From positions 434,001-498,000 of the forward strand of contig NZ_JBOUVX010000002.1 of the NCBI RefSeq assembly GCF_050789285.1: a DNA stretch of 64,000 nt. The letters are read 5' to 3'. The notes below the pieces were generated by a model. It searched no databases. It saw only the letters and a program-made list of their open reading frames with translations, and was not told where the DNA came from. The translations under genes and the position numbers were made by a program. The first letter of the stretch is position 1. Every line of letters begins with the position of its first letter. Shown here one piece after another: positions 1-8,145 of this stretch. The stretch comes from CAVPWP01 sp050789285. GTDB taxonomy: Bacteria; Pseudomonadota; Alphaproteobacteria; Rhodobacterales; Rhodobacteraceae.

Positions 1-48
1 AAAAGGCCACCGAGCCCACAAGCACAAGGGCCAACGAGGAGACAATAC

Positions 49-336
49 ATGGCAAAACCGATGACCAAGACCCAGCTCGTCGCCGCTCTGGCCGAAGAAA
101 TGGGGTCGGACAAGAAGACCGCTGGCGCCGCGCTGGACGGGATCGTCGCGCTCATCACCAAGGAAGTCGGGGGCGGCGGTGCCGTGACGCTTCCGGGTGT
201 CGGCAAGATCTACTGCCGCGAGCGTCCCGCGCGCATGGTCCGCAACCCCGCCACGGGCGAGCAGATCAAGAAGCCGGCGGACAAGGTCGTGAAGATGACC
301 ATCGCCAAGGCGCTGAAGGACAGCGTGAACGACTGA
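49..336 (+). CDS. HU-family DNA-binding protein
   Basis: Small basic nucleoid protein of 95 residues, close to the usual HU/IHF length of about 90. It has the family pattern: an N-terminal helix-turn-helix dimerisation part (MTKTQLVAALAEE, residues 5-17), the mid-protein strand ending in GVGKIYCRERPAR, and the DNA-binding arm with RNPATGEQI (about residues 66-74), where the conserved proline intercalates into DNA. It probably bends and compacts DNA as a dimer. The ATG has a GAGGAG ribosome site at normal spacing. It is followed by its own terminator, so it is likely transcribed alone. I cannot decide between HupB-like and a second HU paralogue. Confidence 0.93.
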   Translation: MAKPMTKTQLVAALAEEMGSDKKTAGAALDGIVALITKEVGGGGAVTLPGVGKIYCRERPARMVRNPATGEQIKKPADKVVKMTIAKALKDSVND

Positions 337-393
337 TTGCACGGCGTCGTGCAAGCGGAATAGGGTCGCCGGGAGGCGGCCCTTCTGTTTTTT
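337..393 (+). terminator. Intrinsic terminator after the HU gene
   Basis: Two successive stem-loops follow the stop codon. The first is TTGCACG (337-343) with CGTGCAA (348-354). The second is GGGTCGCC (363-370) with GGCGGCCC (375-382), containing one G-T pair, followed by a T-rich tract at 383-393. The second has the layout of a rho-independent terminator. Confidence 0.8.
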
Positions 394-413
394 CGGACGG
401 CGAGCGGATCTTC

Positions 414-1340
414 ATGCGAACGAACCCATCCGGCGGGGGGCGCGACGGCGCCGGCCTGGACCTTGTCGCGCTGGGCATGGGCATGGCCTTCGCCCTGATG
501 TGGTCGTCGGCCTTCACCTCTGCGCGGATCATCGTGGCCGACGCGCCGCCGCTGGCCTCGCTGTCGCTGCGGTTTCTCCTGTCGGGCGTGATCGGGATCG
601 CCCTGGCCCTTGCCCTGGGCCAGAGCTGGCGCCTGACCCGTCAGCAATGGATCGCGACGCTGGTCTTCGGGCTGTGCCAGAACGCGCTTTATCTTGGGCT
701 GAACTTCGTCGCCATGCAGACCGTCGAGGCCTCGCTTGCGTCGATCATCGCGTCGTCCCTGCCGCTTCTGGTGGGCCTTGCAAGCTGGCTGATTCTGGGC
801 GAACGCCTGCGGCCGCTGGGCATTGCGGGGCTGGTCGCCGGCTTTCTGGGTGCAGCGCTGATCATGGGGACGCGGGTGAACGCGGGCGTCGACCTGATGG
901 GCGTCGGGCTGTGCGGGGCGGGCGTGCTGGCGCTGACCTTCGCCACGCTTCTGCTGCGCGGCGCCTCGTCGGGGGGCAACGTCCTGATGATCGTGGGGCT
1001 TCAGATGCTGGTGGGCAGCGTCATCCTGGGCGTGGTCTCAGCCCTGACCGAAACCTGGCAGGTGACCTGGAGCGGCCGTCTTGTCGCGGCCTTCCTCTAT
1101 ACCACTTTCGTGCCCGGCCTGGCGGCGACCTGGATCTGGTTCACGCTGGTGAACCGCATCGGCGCGGTCCGGGCCGCGACGTTCCATTTCCTGAATCCAT
1201 TCTTCGGCGTCGCCATCGCCGCGCTTGTTCTGGGCGAGTCACTGGGCCCTCTCGATCTGCTTGGGGTGGCGATCATCGGGGGCGGAATCCTGGCGGTGCA
1301 GGTCGCGCGGCGACCCCGCGAAGTCGTTGACGCCGACTGA
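414..1340 (+). CDS. EamA/DMT-superfamily membrane transporter
   Basis: A 308-residue, very hydrophobic protein with about ten membrane segments arranged as two EamA repeats (roughly residues 15-155 and 165-300). This is the usual architecture and length of drug/metabolite transporter family exporters. The conserved ends of the repeats are visible as WLILGERLRPLGIAG (near 125-139) and ALVLGESLGPLDLLG (near 270-284). It sits in the inner membrane and probably exports a small metabolite or amino acid; substrate cannot be read from sequence. The ATG has only a weak ribosome site (GAG of GAGCGG). It stands apart from the HU gene by a terminator. Confidence 0.88.
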   Translation: MRTNPSGGGRDGAGLDLVALGMGMAFALMWSSAFTSARIIVADAPPLASLSLRFLLSGVIGIALALALGQSWRLTRQQWIATLVFGLCQNALYLGLNFVAMQTVEASLASIIASSLPLLVGLASWLILGERLRPLGIAGLVAGFLGAALIMGTRVNAGVDLMGVGLCGAGVLALTFATLLLRGASSGGNVLMIVGLQMLVGSVILGVVSALTETWQVTWSGRLVAAFLYTTFVPGLAATWIWFTLVNRIGAVRAATFHFLNPFFGVAIAALVLGESLGPLDLLGVAIIGGGILAVQVARRPREVVDAD

Positions 1341-1404
1341 TGCCGTCCCTCGATCATCTTGCCCGGGCGCTGACCCGGCATAAGTGGAAGGGAATGGAGG
1401 ACCC

Positions 1405-1506
1405 ATGTCGCAAGCCCTGACGGACCTGATCTTCTGGATCGTCATCTTCATCGTCTTCTTCCTTGTCTTCCGCTGGCTGCAGCGGCGCCGGCGCAAGGAC
1501 GACTGA
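1405..1506 (+). CDS. 33-residue single-pass membrane microprotein
   Basis: A very short gene. The ATG at 1405 follows a GGAGG ribosome site (1396-1400) with ideal spacing, and the frame is open for 33 codons to TGA. The protein has a hydrophobic, aromatic-rich segment (LIFWIVIFIVFFLVFRWL, residues 8-25) followed by a strongly basic tail (QRRRRKDD). That is the layout of a single-pass inner-membrane microprotein with a cytoplasmic C-terminus. Its stop is 4 bases from the start of the next small membrane protein gene, so the two are probably one transcription unit. Function unknown; I recognise no family. Confidence 0.65.
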   Translation: MSQALTDLIFWIVIFIVFFLVFRWLQRRRRKDD

Positions 1507-1510
1507 ACCG

Positions 1511-1747
1511 ATGGCCGACGACCGCCACGGCAGCCGCTTCGGCCCGACGCGGGGCGAGCTGAAATTCCGCCTTGCGGTATCGGTCGCAGGCCTTGCGCTG
1601 ATGGTCTTCGCGCTTTTCTATCGCGGCATCCCGACCGGGCCGGCCTTTGTCGAGGTCGTGGGCCTGGCCGGGCTGTTCTTCGGCGGCACGGCCATCTGGA
1701 CGGCGCGGCGCCTTCTGCGGACCCCGCGCGACGGGACCGGCGACTAG
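1511..1747 (+). CDS. Small two-span membrane protein, hypothetical
   Basis: A 78-residue protein with a hydrophilic N-terminus (MADDRHGSRFGPTRGE) and two hydrophobic segments, at about residues 19-38 and 45-64, ending in a basic cytoplasmic tail. The ATG lies 4 bases after the stop of the 33-residue membrane microprotein, implying a bicistronic unit. An upstream in-frame start exists within the microprotein gene but would lack a ribosome site. I recognise no family with confidence. Its TAG stop is part of a CTAG that also supplies the stop of the convergent phosphoesterase gene. Confidence 0.65.
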   Translation: MADDRHGSRFGPTRGELKFRLAVSVAGLALMVFALFYRGIPTGPAFVEVVGLAGLFFGGTAIWTARRLLRTPRDGTGD

Positions 1748-2493
1748 CCGTATCCCGGCGGCGGTGGCAGGGCGACGCGCCCCTCGTCGGTCAGCACGAA
1801 GCAGTCGCGGCCTTCGAACACTGCCGCAGTCAGGCTGCGCCCGAACCCCGCGCCGGTATCAAGATCGATCCGGTTGCCATAGTGCTCGGGCGTCGCAACC
1901 GGTGTGTGGCCATGAACGACCAGTCTGCCGTGGTTGCGGTCATCCTCAAGAAAGGGGCTGCGGATCCAGATCAGGTCGTCCTCGACCTGATCGGGCAGGG
2001 GCACGCCAGGGCGAATACCAGCATGGACGAACAGCAACTGTGGCGTGACATGCATCAGGGGCAGGGCGTCGAGGAAGGCCAGGTGGTGCTCCGGCACCGC
2101 GTCGGCTGCGGCCGAGAAGGCGCCCTGTCGCGACGTCCAGCGCCGGGACCGCACCCCGTAGGAGGCAAGCGTTTCGGCACCGCCAAGTTTCGGGTCAAGC
2201 CAGGTGAGTTCGGGCCGCAGCCCGGGATCGCCCGTGGCGCCGAGGCGCACGAAGTTCACGAACATGCGGTCGTGATTGCCCTTGAGCACGATCCACGGCG
2301 CGCCCCCCAAGGTCCCGTCGATCAGAAGGTCGATGACCCCGCGGCTGTCGGGCCCGCGGTCGACAAGATCGCCCAGATGCACCACCGGCGCGCCCGGGTC
2401 GCGGACTGCCCTGCGGTCGGCCTCGATCCGGGCATGGGCAGCCCGAAGCATGTCGAGCTGCCCATGAATGTCGCCGATGGCGTAGATGCGCAT
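1744..2493 (-). CDS. Calcineurin-like metallophosphoesterase (PrpA/ApaH-like)
   Basis: A 249-residue PPP-type metallophosphoesterase. Metal-binding motifs appear in order: GDIHG (7-11), GDLVDRG (41-47), GNHD (72-75), and later histidines in FVHAG and VVHGHTP. These match serine/threonine phosphatase and diadenosine tetraphosphatase folds with a dinuclear metal centre. Proteins of this size in Rhodobacterales are usually annotated as serine/threonine phosphatases; the substrate (phosphoprotein or dinucleotide) is not determined. It starts 27 bases after the serA stop, so it is probably the last gene of a serC-serA-phosphoesterase operon. Its stop overlaps the preceding plus-strand gene in a CTAG. 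Confidence 0.88.
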   Translation of the reverse strand: MRIYAIGDIHGQLDMLRAAHARIEADRRAVRDPGAPVVHLGDLVDRGPDSRGVIDLLIDGTLGGAPWIVLKGNHDRMFVNFVRLGATGDPGLRPELTWLDPKLGGAETLASYGVRSRRWTSRQGAFSAAADAVPEHHLAFLDALPLMHVTPQLLFVHAGIRPGVPLPDQVEDDLIWIRSPFLEDDRNHGRLVVHGHTPVATPEHYGNRIDLDTGAGFGRSLTAAVFEGRDCFVLTDEGRVALPPPPGYG

Positions 2494-2520
2494 CTTGCGC
2501 CCCTTGCAACTGGCCCCGCG

Positions 2521-4116
2521 TCAGGCCACCTCGAATTCCAGCGCGCGGACTTGCTGGAACAGCCCCGTCGACCGCAGCGCGTCCAGCACGGCATCGGGCA
2601 CCGGATCGTCCACGTAAAGCAGCGCGATCGCATCCTTGCCCTTCTGCGATCGGCCAAGGGTGAAGTTGGCGATGTTGACGCCGTTCTTGCCCATGGTCTG
2701 GCCCAGCGCACCGATGATGCCCGGCACGTCCTCGTTCGTGGTATAGACCATGTGCTGGCCGATTTCGGCGTCGATCGTGATGCCCTTGATCTGGATGAAG
2801 CGCGGCTTGCCGTCCGAAAAGACCGTGCCCGCGATCGAGCGTTCGCGCGTGTCGGTCACCACGGTCAGCTTGATATAGGCGTCGAAGACGCCGGTCTGGT
2901 CCTGCGTCGTCGTCGAGATGTCGATGCCACGGTCCTTCGCGATGACCGGGGCCGACACCATGTTCACGTCGGGGTTCGACGCCTTCATGATCCCCGCGAC
3001 GACCGCTGCGTTCAGCGCGTTTGTGTTCATCTCGCTGACCGCGCCGTCGTAAAGGATGTTGATGGCCTTCACCGGCTCGTCCGTGAGCTGGCCCACGAAG
3101 GCGCCCAGGTGCCCGGCCAGCTTTACCCAGGGACCCATGAGCTTTGCCTCTTCGGCGGTGACAGACGGCATGTTGAGCGCGTTCTGCACGGCGCCGGTCA
3201 GAAGGTAGTCGGCCATCTGCTCGGCCACCTGAAGGGCCACGTTCTCCTGCGCCTCGGTGGTCGAGGCGCCGAGATGCGGGGTCACGACCACGTTCGGCAG
3301 ATTGAACAGGGGGCTGTCGGTCGCGGGCTCGACGGCGAAAACGTCGAAGGCGGCGCCCGCGACGTGGCCGGATTTCAACGCCTCGGCCAGCGCCGCCTCG
3401 TCGACCAGGCCGCCGCGTGCGCAGTTGATGATGCGCACGCCGGGCTTCAGCCTTGCGATCGCGTCTGCCGACAGGATGTTGCGCGTCTTTTCGGTCAGCG
3501 GCACGTGGAAGGTGATGAAGTCCGAGCGCGACAGCAACTCGTCCAGATCGACCTTGGTGACGCCCAGGTGATCGGCGCGTTCCTCGCTCAGGAAGGGATC
3601 GTAGGCGATCACCTTCATCTTCAGCCCCTGCGCGCGGTCGCAGACGATCGAGCCGATGTTGCCCGCGCCCACGACGCCCAGCGTCTTGTTGAAAAGCTCG
3701 ACCCCCATGAAGCGGTTCTTCTCCCACAGACCGGCGTGGGTCGAGGCGTTGGCCTCGGGGATCTGGCGCGCGACCGCGAACATCATCGCGATGGCGTGCT
3801 CGGCGGTGGTGATCGAGTTGCCGAACGGCGTGTTCATGACGATCACGCCCTTCTTCGACGCCGCCGGAATGTCGACGTTGTCGACGCCGATCCCGGCGCG
3901 GCCGATGACCTTAAGGTTGGTCGCCGCCTCAAGCACCTTCGCGCTGACCTTGGTGGCCGAGCGGATCGCGAGGCCGTCGTACTGGCCGATCACCTCGAGC
4001 AGCTTGTCCTTGTCCTTGCCGACCGAGGGGTCAAAGGTCACGTCGATGCCGCGGTCGCGGAAGATCTGAACGGCGGTGTCCGACAGCTTGTCGGATACGA
4101 GAACTCTGGGCGCCAT
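2521..4116 (-). CDS. serA: D-3-phosphoglycerate dehydrogenase
   Basis: First step of serine synthesis: oxidises 3-phosphoglycerate to 3-phosphohydroxypyruvate with NAD+. At 531 residues it is the long form with an intervening ASB domain and a C-terminal ACT domain (about 455-531, starting near the IQIKGITIDAEIG segment), which usually senses serine. The NAD-binding glycine motif GVVGAGNIGS is at 147-156. The catalytic arginine and histidine regions (NCARGGLVDE and PHLGAST) follow at about 232 and 283. It lies 42 bases after serC on the same strand and should be co-transcribed with it, under the serC leader described separately. Confidence 0.97.
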   Translation of the reverse strand: MAPRVLVSDKLSDTAVQIFRDRGIDVTFDPSVGKDKDKLLEVIGQYDGLAIRSATKVSAKVLEAATNLKVIGRAGIGVDNVDIPAASKKGVIVMNTPFGNSITTAEHAIAMMFAVARQIPEANASTHAGLWEKNRFMGVELFNKTLGVVGAGNIGSIVCDRAQGLKMKVIAYDPFLSEERADHLGVTKVDLDELLSRSDFITFHVPLTEKTRNILSADAIARLKPGVRIINCARGGLVDEAALAEALKSGHVAGAAFDVFAVEPATDSPLFNLPNVVVTPHLGASTTEAQENVALQVAEQMADYLLTGAVQNALNMPSVTAEEAKLMGPWVKLAGHLGAFVGQLTDEPVKAINILYDGAVSEMNTNALNAAVVAGIMKASNPDVNMVSAPVIAKDRGIDISTTTQDQTGVFDAYIKLTVVTDTRERSIAGTVFSDGKPRFIQIKGITIDAEIGQHMVYTTNEDVPGIIGALGQTMGKNGVNIANFTLGRSQKGKDAIALLYVDDPVPDAVLDALRSTGLFQQVRALEFEVA

Positions 4117-4158
4117 CTGGGGCTCCTGTGAAAAAGTGTCGTTCGTTGGGTCAGGCGG

Positions 4159-5313
4159 TCAGGCGGCGGCCTGGAGGGCGGCAAGCTCGGTCCGGTAGGC
4201 CCAGTCGATCCACGGCATCAGGGCCGCGATGTCGCCGGTCTCGACCGTCCCGCCGCACCAGATGCGCAGGCCCGGCGGTGCATCGCGATAGGCGCCGACG
4301 TCCAGGGCCACGCCTTCCGCCTCAAGCCGCTTCGCCACGGCCTTGGCGAAGGCCGCCCCGTCCGCGATGGACGGATCGGTGAAGCTGAGGCAGACGCTGG
4401 TCGTCGATCGCGTGGCCGGATCCTCGGCCAGAAAGCCGATCCAGTCGTTCGCGGCGACGAAGCGGTCGATCTCGGCGAAGTTGGCGTTGGCGCGGGCGAT
4501 CAGGCCCGAAAGCCCGCCGACCGAGCGTGCCCAGTCCAGCGCGAAGAGGTAATCCTCGACCGCCAGCATCGAAGGCGTGTTGATCGTTTCGCCCGAGAAG
4601 ATGCCCTCGATCAGCTTGCCGCCCTTCGTCAGGCGGAAGATCTTGGGCAGCGGCCAGGCCGGCGTGTAGCTTTCCAGACGTTCGACCGCGCGGGGGCTGA
4701 GAACGATCATGCCATGCGCAGCTTCACCGCCCAGAACCTTCTGCCAGGAGAAGGTCGTGACGTCGAGACGGTCCCACGGCAGGTCCATCGCGAAGGCGGC
4801 CGAGGTCGCGTCGCAGATCGTCAGACCGGCGCGATCGGCCGGAATCGTGACTGTTTCGGGAACCCGCACGCCCGAGGTGGTGCCGTTCCAGGTGAAGACC
4901 ACGTCCTTGTCGAAATCGACCTGCGCGAAGTCGACGATCTGGCCGTAGGGGGCTTTCCGCACGGTCGCGTCGAGCTTGAGTTGCTTGACCGCGTCGGTCA
5001 CCCAGCCTTCGCCGAAGCTTTCCCAGGCCAGCATTTCGACCGGGCGGGCGCCCAGCATCGTCCACATCGCCATTTCGACCGCGCCGGTGTCCGACGCGGG
5101 CACGATGCCCACGCGGTAGTCGTCGGGGATGCCCAGGATCTCGCGCGTGCCGTCGATGGCGGCCTTGAGCTTGGCCTTGCCCACAGCGGCACGGTGCGAC
5201 CGCCCGAGGGGCGCATCGGCAAGCTTGTCCAGCGAAAATGTCGGGGGTTTGGCGCAGGGGCCGGAGGAGAACCGCGGATTGACCGGCCGCGATGCCGGGT
5301 AGGTCGTGCTCAT
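4159..5313 (-). CDS. serC: Phosphoserine aminotransferase
   Basis: Second step of serine synthesis: transaminates 3-phosphohydroxypyruvate to O-phosphoserine with glutamate, using pyridoxal phosphate. The 384-residue protein has the family start (NPRFSSGPCAKPP) and the PLP-lysine motif TTFSWQKVLGG with Lys192. It belongs to the alphaproteobacterial subfamily, about 20 residues longer than the enterobacterial enzyme. The chosen ATG has the ribosome site AAGGAT nine bases upstream, placed in the loop of a hairpin. The reading frame continues upstream without a stop but through the non-coding leader and serB antisense, so the longer version is not credible. It heads the serC-serA operon, divergent from serB. 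Confidence 0.95.
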   Translation of the reverse strand: MSTTYPASRPVNPRFSSGPCAKPPTFSLDKLADAPLGRSHRAAVGKAKLKAAIDGTREILGIPDDYRVGIVPASDTGAVEMAMWTMLGARPVEMLAWESFGEGWVTDAVKQLKLDATVRKAPYGQIVDFAQVDFDKDVVFTWNGTTSGVRVPETVTIPADRAGLTICDATSAAFAMDLPWDRLDVTTFSWQKVLGGEAAHGMIVLSPRAVERLESYTPAWPLPKIFRLTKGGKLIEGIFSGETINTPSMLAVEDYLFALDWARSVGGLSGLIARANANFAEIDRFVAANDWIGFLAEDPATRSTTSVCLSFTDPSIADGAAFAKAVAKRLEAEGVALDVGAYRDAPPGLRIWCGGTVETGDIAALMPWIDWAYRTELAALQAAA

Positions 5314-5362
5314 ATCTGATATCCTTACAGATATACGCCCCTCGTTGGGGAGGGGTGTCCCA
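5311..5362 (-). promoter_or_regulatory. serC leader with two hairpins, second one enclosing the ribosome site
   Basis: On the minus strand the serC 5' leader contains a GC-rich hairpin, CCCCT pairing with AGGGG (about 5337-5355). A second hairpin follows, ATATCTG (5334-5328) pairing with CAGATAT (5318-5312). The nine-base loop of the second holds the ribosome site AAGGAT, and the first two bases of the AUG are in its stem. This arrangement and genomic position agree with the serC RNA motif described for Alphaproteobacteria upstream of serC-serA. The motif assignment is from memory of its features, not a covariance search. The structure would hide the start site, suggesting translational control of serine synthesis. 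Confidence 0.65.
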
Positions 5363-5470
5363 CCGCCGCAGATACGCCGCGCCCGGCCCTTTCGCAAGCG
5401 GGAAAACGCGGCTATTTGCCGGTGCGGGCGCGACAGAGGCGCCCGCCGTTCACTATCGGAAACGCGCCCC

Positions 5471-6349
5471 ATGCATGTCGTCACGCTTTTGACCTCGCCC
5501 GCCGCACCGACGCTGGAACCGGCCTTGGTGGACAGCCTGCGCAACGCCTGGGGCGGAGGGGCGGCACAGTGGCTTGCCCCCGACGAGGCGGCCGAGTTTC
5601 CCGTGGCCCTTCGCCCGGCCAACCTGTGGGAGGTCTGGGCCGAGTTGCAGCAACTGCGCATCGATCTTGTCATCCAGCCTGCCGAACGTCGCAGGAAGCG
5701 GGCGCTTTTGGCCGATATGGACAGCACCATGATCGGGCAGGAATGCATCGACGAACTGGCCGACATGGCAGGCGTGGGCGACCGCGTGAAGGACATCACG
5801 GCCCGCGCGATGAACGGCGAGCTTGATTTCGAAGGGGCGCTGCGGGAACGGGTTGCCCTGCTCAAAGGCCTCGATTCCGCCGTGATAGAGACTGTCCTGC
5901 GCGAGCGGATCACCTTCACCCCGGGTGGGCGTGAACTGATCGCGACGATGAAGGCCGCCGGCGCACGGGCCGTGCTGGTGTCGGGTGGCTTCACCGCCTT
6001 CACCGCGCATGTGGCCGAAGCGCTGGGCTTCGACGAGCATCGCGCGAACACGCTGCTGGTCGATGGCCACCGTCTGAGCGGTCGCGTCGCCGAACCGATC
6101 CTTGGGCGCGAGGCGAAGGTCGCGGCCCTGCACGAAACGGCGGCGGCGCTGGGTGTCACCCCGGCCGATGTAATGGCGGTGGGCGACGGGGCGAACGACC
6201 TTGGCATGCTCAGGCTTGCAGGGGCGGGCGTCGCACTTCACGCCAAGCCCGTGGTCGCGGCCGAAGTGGACCGGCGGATCAACTTCGGCGACCTGACCGC
6301 GCTTCTGTATCTTCAGGGCTATGCGCGGGACGAATTCGTGCCGGCCTAG
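5471..6349 (+). CDS. serB: Phosphoserine phosphatase
   Basis: Last step of serine synthesis: hydrolyses O-phosphoserine to serine. A HAD-family enzyme of 292 residues. The nucleophile motif DMDST is at 82-86, preceded by an N-terminal regulatory region of about 75 residues. The second motif is VSGGFT (about 175) and the third is GDGANDLGML near 239. ATG 5471 was chosen because the longer open frame runs back through the shared serC/serB promoter region. The gene is divergent from serC-serA, so the whole pathway from 3-phosphoglycerate is encoded within 3.8 kb. Its TAG stop shares a CTAG with the convergent asparaginase gene. Confidence 0.95.
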   Translation: MHVVTLLTSPAAPTLEPALVDSLRNAWGGGAAQWLAPDEAAEFPVALRPANLWEVWAELQQLRIDLVIQPAERRRKRALLADMDSTMIGQECIDELADMAGVGDRVKDITARAMNGELDFEGALRERVALLKGLDSAVIETVLRERITFTPGGRELIATMKAAGARAVLVSGGFTAFTAHVAEALGFDEHRANTLLVDGHRLSGRVAEPILGREAKVAALHETAAALGVTPADVMAVGDGANDLGMLRLAGAGVALHAKPVVAAEVDRRINFGDLTALLYLQGYARDEFVPA

Positions 6350-7359
6350 AGACGGCGCAGGTCTTTGGCGAAGGCCGGCGCGGTGGTGATCCGGCCGGCG
6401 TCGATTCCGCGACGGTTCAGGATCGGCGCATCCAACCGCTTCCGCGTCGCCGGGTGAAGCGGGTCGAGCACGCCAAACGCCACCAGGATCGCCGCAATGG
6501 CGCATTCTGCGGCACGCGTCGTCCCGTCCGCGATCTTCAGCGCCACGCCGATCCGGCGTTCCGGTATGATCGCCACGAACACGCCTTCGGCGCCCGTCTT
6601 GATCGCGGCGCGTCCGCCCATCGCGCGCATGAGGTCCGTGCAGGCGCGGCCTTCGCCGGCGATCAGGTCGGGATGGGCCACCATCGCCGCGATCAGGCGA
6701 TGCCCGGCGCGGTCACGGGCGTCGCCGGTCCCGCGGGCGCCGGCAAGGCGCGCCATGGCGGTCGCCAAGCCCGCGACTGAAGTGGTGAAGTTCGGCGCCG
6801 AACAGCCGTCGATGGCCCAGCCGGGGCTGGGCGCGCCGGTCATGTCCTCGAAGGCGTCGCGGACCGCGACCTGAACCGGATGGTCGGCTTCGATGTACTC
6901 GGGTCCCGCCCCGAGGTGCCGGGCCAGCGTAAGAAAGCCCGTATGCTTGCCCGAGCAGTTGTTGTGCACCTGCCCCGGGGCATGCCCGCCGCAATAGCAG
7001 TGGCGATGTGCTTCGGGGTCTTCGGGCATCTGCGGACCGCAACGCAGGTCGGCCTCGGTCAATCCGAGCGCGCCAAGCCAGGCGGTCACCCGATCGGTAT
7101 GGATCGCCGCCCCCGTGTGCGACGCGCAGGCCAGGGCCAGATTCTCGGTCGTCAGCCCCGCCGCATCGGCGGCCCCGCTTTCGACCAGCGGCAAGGCCTG
7201 CAACATCTTCGACGAAGATCGCGGCAGGACGATCGCGGCAGCGTCGCCCCAGGTGGCGAGCGGGCCGTCGTCCACATGCGCGATTACGACATGGCCGCGA
7301 TGGCGCGACTCAAGGAAATCGCCGCGCCAGACGTCGCACAGGGGAACCGGATCAGACAT
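6346..7359 (-). CDS. Asparaginase, Rhizobium-type (asparaginase II family)
   Basis: Hydrolyses L-asparagine to aspartate and ammonia. The 337-residue protein belongs to the class of Rhizobium etli ReAV, which is unrelated to E. coli AnsA/AnsB. The residues known from ReAV are present at nearly the same numbers: the Ser-Lys pair in RSSSKM (Ser48/Lys51), the zinc-site motif NCSGKH (Cys135, Lys138) and the second zinc cysteine in DGCSAPN (Cys186). The enzyme should be cytoplasmic, as no signal peptide is visible. It is convergent with serB and shares a CTAG stop tetranucleotide with it. Confidence 0.9.
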   Translation of the reverse strand: MSDPVPLCDVWRGDFLESRHRGHVVIAHVDDGPLATWGDAAAIVLPRSSSKMLQALPLVESGAADAAGLTTENLALACASHTGAAIHTDRVTAWLGALGLTEADLRCGPQMPEDPEAHRHCYCGGHAPGQVHNNCSGKHTGFLTLARHLGAGPEYIEADHPVQVAVRDAFEDMTGAPSPGWAIDGCSAPNFTTSVAGLATAMARLAGARGTGDARDRAGHRLIAAMVAHPDLIAGEGRACTDLMRAMGGRAAIKTGAEGVFVAIIPERRIGVALKIADGTTRAAECAIAAILVAFGVLDPLHPATRKRLDAPILNRRGIDAGRITTAPAFAKDLRRL

Positions 7360-7526
7360 GCGTGAGGACGCCTTTCCTTTAAGCGATTTTCCGCCGTTGG
7401 GGGTTTAACAGCAGCGCTTGAACGCGCTATTGTCGCCACAGAGTAGAAACATGCCGTGACACCGGCAAGCACCCGGAAGACAAAGGGGCGACGGGGTCGG
7501 GGCACGAGGCAAAGGCAGAACGCGAC

Positions 7527-8054
7527 ATGACATCTCTGACGCTCAAAGGCATCGGACTTGCCGTGGCGGTCCTCTGTGCGACCGGCGCGATGGCGCAGGA
7601 ATCCACCAACCGCGTGGCCGCACAGACCGACTGGTCCGTCTTCACCGGCGACAGCCCCAAGGAATGCTGGGCGGTGAGCGCCCCCAAGGAAACCGTGAAC
7701 ACGCGCGACGGGCGAACCGTGTCGGTGCGGCGCGGCGACATCCTTCTGTTCGTGTCGTATCGCCCCGAGGCGAACGTGGTGGGCGAGGTGTCGTTCACCG
7801 GCGGCTATCCCTTTGCGGAAGGCTCGACCGTGACGCTCGAGATCGGGGAAAACAGCTTCGAGCTGTTCACCAACGGCGAATTCGCCTGGGGTGCGTCGGC
7901 CGGGGATGACGCGCGCATCGTCGCGGCGTTGAAGCGTGGCGCGCAGGCGGTTCTGACTGGGCGCTCGGCCCGGGGAACGCAGACGCGCGACACCTTCTCG
8001 CTCATGGGGGCGACCGCCATGATCGAGGACGCCGAGAAGCGCTGCGCCGGCTGA
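7527..8054 (+). CDS. Invasion-associated locus B (IalB)-like exported protein
   Basis: A 175-residue protein with a clear Sec signal peptide (hydrophobic residues 8-20, probable cleavage after AMA). The mature part carries the IalB-family pattern: a WSVF element, then PKECWAVS, then a compact beta-rich domain with FELF and a late cysteine near the C-terminus. Cys50 and Cys173 could form a disulfide. The family is named after a Bartonella protein linked to erythrocyte entry, but most alphaproteobacteria have periplasmic members of unknown role. It stands alone: 167 bases of leader upstream and 91 bases before rlmN. Confidence 0.85.
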   Translation: MTSLTLKGIGLAVAVLCATGAMAQESTNRVAAQTDWSVFTGDSPKECWAVSAPKETVNTRDGRTVSVRRGDILLFVSYRPEANVVGEVSFTGGYPFAEGSTVTLEIGENSFELFTNGEFAWGASAGDDARIVAALKRGAQAVLTGRSARGTQTRDTFSLMGATAMIEDAEKRCAG

Positions 8055-8145
8055 TCCGATCCGGCGCCGCGGACCCGGGCGGATTGCCTTTGGCAAATGC
8101 CCGGCGATCGCCTATATCGGCGGATCGACAGAGGAGTCGGACCCG

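Noticed and set aside
1882..4131. A 749-codon open frame on the plus strand opposite serA and the phosphoesterase gene
   Set aside because: It is antisense to two genes with complete conserved motifs; in GC-rich DNA such frames stay open by codon bias. Its translation is Arg/His/Gly/Val-rich and resembles no protein.
8083..8099. Short stem ATTGCC/GGCAAAT after the IalB-like gene as a terminator
   Set aside because: Only five to six base pairs with a three-base loop, no T-run, and it lies close to the rlmN promoter region.
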